From positions 1 through 64,000 of the forward strand of contig RQOL01000282.1 in the NCBI GenBank assembly GCA_013076295.1: 64,000 nt of DNA, written 5' to 3'. Below, piece by piece: positions 57,761-64,000 of this stretch. Every line of letters starts with the position of its first letter. The first letter of the stretch is position 1. The DNA comes from Sanderia malayensis (Eukaryota; Cnidaria; Scyphozoa; Semaeostomeae; Pelagiidae). The translations under genes and the position numbers were made by a program. The notes below the pieces were generated by a model. The model did no database searches and was not told the origin of the DNA. It saw only the letters and a list, made by a program, of their open reading frames with translations.

Positions 57761-58387
57761 GTAAACAAGGTTCATTTTCATTTTGCACAATCAAACAATG
57801 GATATTCAGATTTATAACCAATTTGATACTGAAATGAGAGAAAATAAAGCTCATGTAGATGTATACCCTTATTGACTTAAAGGAGAAAATTAGGCTGCTA
57901 TGAATCAGAGGTCAACAATGTATATTTTCATTTTCATCCCTTTGAATTTGATATGTTGAATGGAAATTGCTTAGCTTAGCCATTTCTACTTTACTCACGG
58001 TTTACATATAGTTTGTTAGGCCAGAATTCTGGAAATTTTCCAATGTTTTTTCAGTACTTTGTTTTCAGAAGAAATGTGCATTGCTCTACCAACATCTTCC
58101 TGGGGCTTTTATCTCCGTCAATATAGTTCCTAACCAATTTATTTACTTTGTGGCTGCCTTCTTTGTTTTACAAGCAAAGCTCATTGATATCCCACATGAA
58201 CCTGCTTTCTACTTTCTGTTTATTGAACATGTTTAATTGTTGTGATGTACATGAAGGAAACCAGTGAAAGTCAAGTTCAAACCCTGGGAAAAATCCACAC
58301 TTTATTTGCTTACCACCTTCCTCATTGCACATGCATTGCATATCTCTTTTGTCTACCACACTCATTAATTTTCTATTTTTTGTACAG

Positions 58388-58462
58388 ATTCATTTAGTTA
58401 AAGGCAATGGAAAATTCAATCTATGGTTCAAAATGTTCTCTTCAAATTATTTCCCAAGTCAG
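58388..58462 (+). pseudogene. module D small exon downstream of Helitron C
   Basis: A TTTTGTACAG acceptor and CAAGTCAG/GTATAA donor bound an open 75-nt exon reading IHLVKGNGKFNLWFKMFSSN. It aligns in position and in AANGI/KGNGK with 5,003-5,053. The rest of 57,761-59,400 is AT-rich, with isolated splice-like sites and one 78-codon open frame (58,678-58,914) of unknown standing. Confidence 0.35.
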
Positions 58463-59451
58463 GTATAATATTCAAGGTATGGGGCTCTCTGTTCCAGATC
58501 AATAGATAAATCAATTAATGCACCCTAATTGAAAAGCAAACTGAATAAATAAAGGCTGAATACTATTTCTACATTGACTATCACTAAATGTTTCTTAACG
58601 AATCACTTACAGTATTCTAATCCTGTAGGTACTTAATTCTTCCTCATTGTCACTTAATGATATTCCTTATCAGGTAGATGTGTTGTTGTAAACTCAGTGT
58701 GCCAGGCACAGATGACAATGATTTCACAACCATTACAACACAAGATTTTCAAATTTATTGGCAAGCATACATTGTATCAATCACTGATACAATCCTCCAT
58801 TACACTGGACAAAACAAGCTAAGATGGCTCTTACCACACAAGCAAACATTATTAATGCATTTTAATAATCTATATGTGCATAAATATCTCTTTGTTATCT
58901 TACTTCAATATTGAAAGTCTTGCATGATAAATTATGATGTATAGTGTATGGTATCTCCTCATTCATTCACTGTGGGACAGTGCCTGACAAAGTATTTCTG
59001 TTTTTTTTAGTCGGCAACATTCTCATTGTATATATCACTGACACTTGCTTGCATTTATATTTTATGAAGCTTTTTCATATGTTCACCTCTTATCTCTTCA
59101 CATAGCAAAACGATGAATTTGAATGTTGTTCTTGCATCTGTACTAATTATGTCCACCAAATGCCAATTTAAAATTAAACAACTTTTAGAACTACAAAGTG
59201 GTCAAAGAGATCTCAAAATAACGAACTTAAACAATTAGGCCCTCAGCAGCTAGGTTCCTTATAAAAAGAAGCGTGTATTCTCATCGCAATTGTAATTTGT
59301 AATTCTAATAGTTATCGCATAATTCCAAGTTTTCTTGCTCTTGAAACTACAATCACAATACGATCAATGCAACACCACGTAATGTCCTGGAGCTAATACT
59401 ATTATCATCAGATATTCACGGGAATTTCGGCGTCCTAGCAACAACAATTGC

Positions 59452-59460
59452 GGCGCGAAA
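59452..59460 (+). promoter_or_regulatory. E2F-like site of the divergent small gene
   Basis: GGCGCGAAA within a block resembling the small-gene promoters (CTAGCAACAACAATTGC, then GAAATTTAAAATTTGTCTGCG). A leader exon candidate at 59,697-59,738 has a GTAAGT donor. Confidence 0.5.
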
Positions 59461-59968
59461 TTTAAAATTTGTCTGCGTCATAGAGGACTTAGCGTGCGTA
59501 AAATTTTTTTCAACTCACCACGAGAAAAACAGCAATTTACTTAAGTACATGTATTTTTAATGTTGCTTTCACTTTCACATGAAAATACAGGCTATTTATA
59601 ACTAAACAGCTTTAAAAAAGCTCAAAGTGCTATGTTTTATGTCACAATTGCCATTGCAGTGGATATTATCACAATAACAATTTTATCTTTAACAGGTTCA
59701 CTTGAAATAGATAATTTTCGCGAATACTGCTGCCGTAAGTTCATGTATTCAGTTCTGCATTATCTGCCTGCCTTTAGTCTTTCCTCTTCATTGTAAGAAA
59801 GATAATTATTATTATTCATTATCTGCAGAAAATGAAAGTCTGTCATATTAATACATTAAAAGTATATATTATTGTAACATCAACAGAACTGTACAGGCAA
59901 ATTCAAACAACTCATAGCCTATTAAGTCCCTTACATTGACTGACAATATATTTATATATAGTGCAAAA

Positions 59969-60632
59969 ATGGATACAGACCACGAAGTTCCCACGAATGA
60001 TGAAACTGCAACAGTTGTGGATGAAGTTGTCGATGAAGTTGTCGATGAAGTTGCGGACACTGTGCAAAAGGATCATACAATGATTCACTGTGGCAAGGAA
60101 GTGGAGGTAACATTACAAAATACTTCCATCCCTATATTGATAAACTTAATAAATGTTGTGAACACCAACGTTATCCAACTGCCTTACAAGGGAACACAAT
60201 TGTATCCTACCTTTTAACAATATCAAGTCACTCTTCTAAATTCATCATGCCCTATTTGTCGTAGCTTTTCAAATTCAAAGATATCTCTTCACTGAAAAGA
60301 GAGTGTGCAAATAAATTCATTGCAATCAAAAAAGAAACAAAATTCAATTTTGTGAGCCTCCAGGGAAGGCACCTCACTAAGAATGAAATAGAGTAAGTTG
60401 CAATGCTAAATACCTATCTCATTCTTGCGTAAAACATGTTGCTCACTTTCAACTCTTTTTCAAACAATGTATTCTTTCCTACAGGACATGTGAGGAAATA
60501 AAAATTAAAATTCTTGATAAAAAAAGAATAAAAAAGGATAAAAAAGAAAATAAGAAAAGCAAACAAAAAAGATCGCAGGCAACACCCGATGCATGTGGGC
60601 ACATGTGCCCACAGAAGAAATCATATCTTTAG
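59969..60632 (+). CDS. divergent paralogue of the small three-exon gene
   Basis: Exons 59,969-60,106 (46 codons), 60,265-60,392 (128 nt) and 60,485-60,632 (148 nt) with GT-AG borders give an open product of 137 residues. Exon 1 is acidic with a repeated VVDE unit (DEVVDEVVDEVAD). Exon 2, LFKFKDISSLKRECANKF and TKFNFVSLQG, clearly matches IAKLKKECSANFKFEK and TKFNFVTMQG of the tandem copies. Exon 3 is lysine-rich and ends DACGHMCPQKKSYL. In another frame of exon 3, MWAHVPTEEIISLVRGIDK matches the tandem copies' MWTNMPTRDLQKTMMDMAK, so a frameshift in the A-rich tract has changed the C-terminus. It lies downstream of Helitron C's module D. Confidence 0.6.
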
Positions 60633-60659
60633 TTAGGGGAATTGACAAATGATTGTACC

Positions 60660-61600
60660 TGCTACTGTTTTAATGTTTCTCTTTTGTTGCTTTTCTTTTC
60701 ATGTTTGTAAATTTTCTTAAATAGTTAAAATGTGTAGTTCACTAGAAATTATTAAATAATAATTTATAATAATATTAATAATAAGAAAATGATAACAGAC
60801 TCTCACCTTTGAAAAACCATGCACTTTGCCAAAAATATTTATCACAAAAATACCTTTCAACTCTTCTTACACGCGATTTGACACAAGCCCTACAAATTTG
60901 CAGGAAATGTATCTCAAAAACACGTCTTTATAAATGAACTGGCCTTTCGGATGCGTAGATGGCCTTTCGGATGCGTAATGATCTCCTATAATTCAATACA
61001 TACCTGAAGAACAGTCAAAAATTGCCTCCATTGAAATCGCACCGCACAAATCCCATATGAACAGAGTAGCACAGACAGTACCCAAAATGGACGAATAGAA
61101 CATGTAATAGAAACTAAAAAGAACAGAATCTTATATCATTTTCCAGTACAGACAATGTATCTTATCTCTAACATCCGTTTTTCTTAAATGTGGCCTATTC
61201 TCAAGGGATTTCGTCAAATACTATATTTCCTAAACTCTTATACGCTACCAAAATGAATGAAAGCCTTGACAAAAATGCTACAGATTTATTTTAAAGATGT
61301 ATCTTGAAAGATCGCAATGATATAATACGATCTGGAAAAACTTACTTACCATCGCCAGTGACCCAGTCAGAGAAAGAAAAGATGAAAGGAAGGACGCACT
61401 GGCAGCATGTTCTTGTTCACTTGAGTTCTCTTGGGTCACGTTCATTATTAGCCAATCCACTTCAATCAGATCATTACGTTAAGACGAGGCTGCATAACAA
61501 CATGATTTTTGTATGATTTTGATTTATCTTATTTTTTGTCAACGTAGCAATTTTTCACGCTGGTGGTTGTGCTGTCCCAATAATCGTTTGCCAAATCTTG
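60660..61600. other. AT-rich region with little structure
   Basis: A 21-bp direct duplication (GGCCTTTCGGATGCGTA twice, about 60,942-60,980). On the minus strand a possible first exon ends at 61,350 with a GTAAGTAAG donor after MNVTQENSSEQEHAASASF. I cannot support a gene further. Confidence 0.3.
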
Positions 61601-61609
61601 GATCGCAAC

Positions 61610-61674
61610 GGAACTTGATGCTGAAAAAGAGAAAGTAAACCTGACAGAAACATTCATTTTTCCCCAGCTCAGGG
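61610..61674 (+). pseudogene. exon-like segment reading ELDAEKEKVNLTE
   Basis: Open to a CAGGG/GTAAGT donor and related to 41,590-41,674. An open frame at 61,916-62,116 (AAFLAKPNTPMKLLSPCNSH) follows, with no recognisable family. Confidence 0.35.
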
Positions 61675-62366
61675 GTAAGTAGAGTTTATTTTTAGTTTCA
61701 CCCCATTCAAGTTCCCATATAATTGCTTAGGCCAATTGTATTTCACTCATTGTTAACATACCTATAGTTTTCTTGACGCCAAAATTGACAACTCCGCTTA
61801 TATTTCATGGCTTTTTATATTTAATGTTTTGGGAAAGAATGTTTAATGCTGTACCCACATGTTCCAGTGGCTTTAATTTGGTTATAATATTTTTGTTCAC
61901 GATTCTCTTCAATTTGTGGCTGCCTTCCTTGCCAAGCCTAATACTCCTATGAAACTCCTTTCACCATGCAATTCCCATCCCATTGATGATGATTATGAAG
62001 TACTTTTGCATTGGTTATCCACGGTGTCCGGTCCGATGCTTATCCTTATGTTCTATATGATTGAAACTAATGCAAAACCAATCCCAGCCGTGGAAATCTT
62101 TGTATACTTGATTTAATTTAATAAAGCTTTTTCGTGGCAATTGCATTACATGATCTGTTTTGTCTGTAATGTCATACTGTAATGTCATGTCATACTGATC
62201 AATATTCATTTCTTTATTTCTTTTCATATTGACATACATTAAATCAACATCAAAGGAAAATTAAACTCCACAGATTCTCCACATCCAAATCCAATAATTT
62301 TTTACCCTTGATAGTAATATACCAACATGTTAAGTGGAATATAGTTTTGTCTCTTTCACTTTGTAG

Positions 62367-62480
62367 ATCTACTCATTTACATCAATACACAAATGCAAGT
62401 ATTGGAGGCTTCATACCTAATGCTTTATCAAAAATCAATGCATCAGTGTCATCTCATCATGGAAACAACACTATACCTCT
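62367..62480 (+). pseudogene. 114-nt exon family, right-end copy
   Basis: TTTGTAG acceptor, CCTCT/GTAAGT donor, 114 nt, reading STHLHQYTNASIGGFIPNAL and KINASVSSHHGNNTIPL. Same length and phase as 35,344-35,457, with about nine residue differences in 38. Segment E follows at once. Confidence 0.45.
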
Positions 62481-62484
62481 GTAA

Positions 62485-62911
62485 GTGAACATAATTTAAA
62501 TTCTGGATGCTCATCACAGATCATCCTTTACTGTTATATTAGCTTCACAAAGGACACAGCCAAGTGTCAATGCATGCACTCAACTAATAGCAGACTAATT
62601 GTTGTTGTCCCTACAACATAACAAACTTTGATCTTGCATCTTATATACTGTACCATCAGTACGAGGCTTACCTGATGAAAACGAGGATTTTGAAATGAAA
62701 ACGAGGCTGATCACTAAACTAATTTCCATGCATGTTAAACATTACAATCGTGACAATAGATAGACAGGGGAGCGAGGGCAGCCAAACCACTGTACGTGGG
62801 GTGGCAAATGGGCATGAGCGTTAGCGAATGCAGCGCACGAAGTGCGCAACCACATTAACTTTTTTACTTGAGGGACTCCGGGAAGCGAGCGTAGCGAGCG
62901 CCCCCGGCTAG
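62485..62911 (+). repeat. segment E and module G, right end
   Basis: E to about 62,757, then G with a perfect GCGCAC-GAA-GTGCGC hairpin near 62,834-62,848, ending CCCCCGGCTAG at 62,911. Confidence 0.85.
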
Positions 62912-63890
62912 TCTATATAACTATTAAATCTACGATCACACGTGACCCGCCGACTGTGAACAATGGCTATTGTCTTTTGAACAATCGACGTTCGACCAAA
63001 CAATGGGATCAAAGGAATCGTTGTATCAAAGGCTTTTTTTCTGGGGGTCAATAAGGGTGCAAATGGTATAAAATGATCGCTGCATTGTGCTGATGAACTA
63101 AAGCTTTCCGCTAATTTCTAACCCCAGCGGTTCGAGAGTTATGGCCATTTTGTGTTCCGACCTTCTAGAAAGTTCCGAGGACGGAGTTAATGAGATGCAA
63201 ACGAGCAGGGAGAAGCACGTGTTTTTTCGGTTGAACGGGCGGCAAGTTGCTCGGTTTAAACGTGAATACGTGCCGGAAATCATTGTAAAAGACGTGTCAA
63301 TTGTTGTCAAGACCTGTGGAGACAATTGGTGAACAATTATTTCAAGGTATTTCCTTTATTCAATTGTTTTTGGCTTTAAATAGCACGAGTTTGTTTTGTT
63401 TCAACCTCACGTTTTTCTTTCGGCTCGAGGGCCTAACCAAACACGAAGACAATTTTTGATTTTCTCGGGTCGTTCTGGGCCGATTTTCTCCATTTAAACT
63501 TTCGATAACTCTTTATTTACACCAAGAACTAAAGTTATATGGCTTTGTTTTTTTTTTTTTGTGATTTTCCTCTGATTTTGGACAGTTTTGGCCGAGTTTG
63601 GGTTTTGCTGGAAAACACGAAATTTTCAAGAACACGCGTGTGTTTTGCATTTGCGAAAATTATTTTTAACCTGCCAAAACTTTGTTTTTTCACCCAAATA
63701 CTTTCGATAAATGTTCGCACAAGCTATTAGCTTCATTTTGATATTTTCGTGGGTTCTGTAGCACGAAAATTCGCCACGTTAATTTAATTTGAAAGTTTTA
63801 GTGTTTTTAAAGTACGTTGATGAATTCATTTTTCACTTTCAGAAGAAAGCTTTTAGGGGGGCGGCAGGGGGCGCTGGATGGTCGCTGCCA
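62912..63890 (+). repeat. repeat M, short form
   Basis: Head with CACGTGACCC and AACAATGGGATCAAAGGA, body with AAACTTTCGATAAC, then directly the GC-rich linker. The second inner segment seen at 36,780-37,240 is missing, as in 6,319-7,275. Confidence 0.85.
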
Positions 63891-63897
63891 GGAATAT

Positions 63898-64000
63898 GGG
63901 GTATGTATGGTAGGGGTATGTATGGTAGGGTATGTATTGTAGGGTATGTATTGTAGGGTATGTATTGTAGGGTATGTATAGTAGGGTATGTATTGTAGGT
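63898..64000. repeat. microsatellite running off the window
   Basis: TGTAGGGTATGTAT units following repeat M, cut by the window end. Confidence 0.95.

Noticed and set aside
1..64000. Whole inverted structure as an assembly mirror artefact
   Set aside because: Arms differ by a LINE, a MITE, unit number and many independent indels, which a duplicated contig would not show; long reads would still be needed to be certain.

Overview
The window looks like AT-rich (roughly 35-38% GC by eye) repeat-dense nuclear DNA of an invertebrate animal, most plausibly a cnidarian-like marine metazoan. The evidence is spliced genes with GT-AG introns, intron-bearing Helitrons, a 5'-truncated CR1-like LINE, TIR-type MITEs, a DUF6589-type gene and long microsatellites. 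Species assignment is inference. No rRNA, tRNA, CRISPR array or prokaryotic operon was recognised. A 100-N scaffold gap lies at 35,059-35,158.

Layout. 1-2,640: a 115-bp minisatellite (module G) and two copies of a repeat X, one split by a Harbinger-like MITE. 2,834-5,310: a broken DUF6589 gene and a downstream decayed gene segment (module D). 5,488-7,275: module G, a 14-bp microsatellite and repeat M. 8,750-17,670 (minus): Helitron A, with a LINE in its leader intron. 17,736-25,450: three tandem ~2.6-kb units, each with a small three-exon gene on the minus strand; one unit carries a MITE with a clean TA target duplication. 25,640-28,870: an older partial unit, microsatellite, M, G. 29,000-35,058 (minus): module D and Helitron B, cut off by the gap. 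35,159-39,720: segment E, G, M, microsatellite, G and a divergent M. 39,721-44,060: decayed, duplicated small exons. 44,060-57,000: an inverted counterpart of 28,740-8,750 (E, G, M, microsatellite, one small-gene unit, Helitron C). 57,000-62,300: module D of C, a divergent small-gene paralogue and unassigned sequence. 62,290-64,000: another E, G, M, microsatellite block.

How the parts fit. Each Helitron encodes an HUH Rep nuclease with the two-tyrosine motif fused to a Pif1-type helicase, spread over about eight coding exons at matching intron positions. Immediately upstream, in the same orientation in both arms, lies a small gene for a lysine-rich protein of about 132 residues that I do not recognise. 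The Helitron and the small gene have related promoters: a shared GAATAGAGGCTAC block in the right arm and an E2F-like site (TTTCCCGCC or TTGGCGCGAA type) in every copy. My best candidate for something undescribed is therefore a two-transcript rolling-circle element: a Rep-helicase plus a small accessory protein, both possibly tuned to S phase. All three Helitron copies here carry frameshifts or deletions, so the locus is a graveyard or amplification site rather than a live donor; two small-gene copies (units 1 and 3) and the divergent paralogue still read open.
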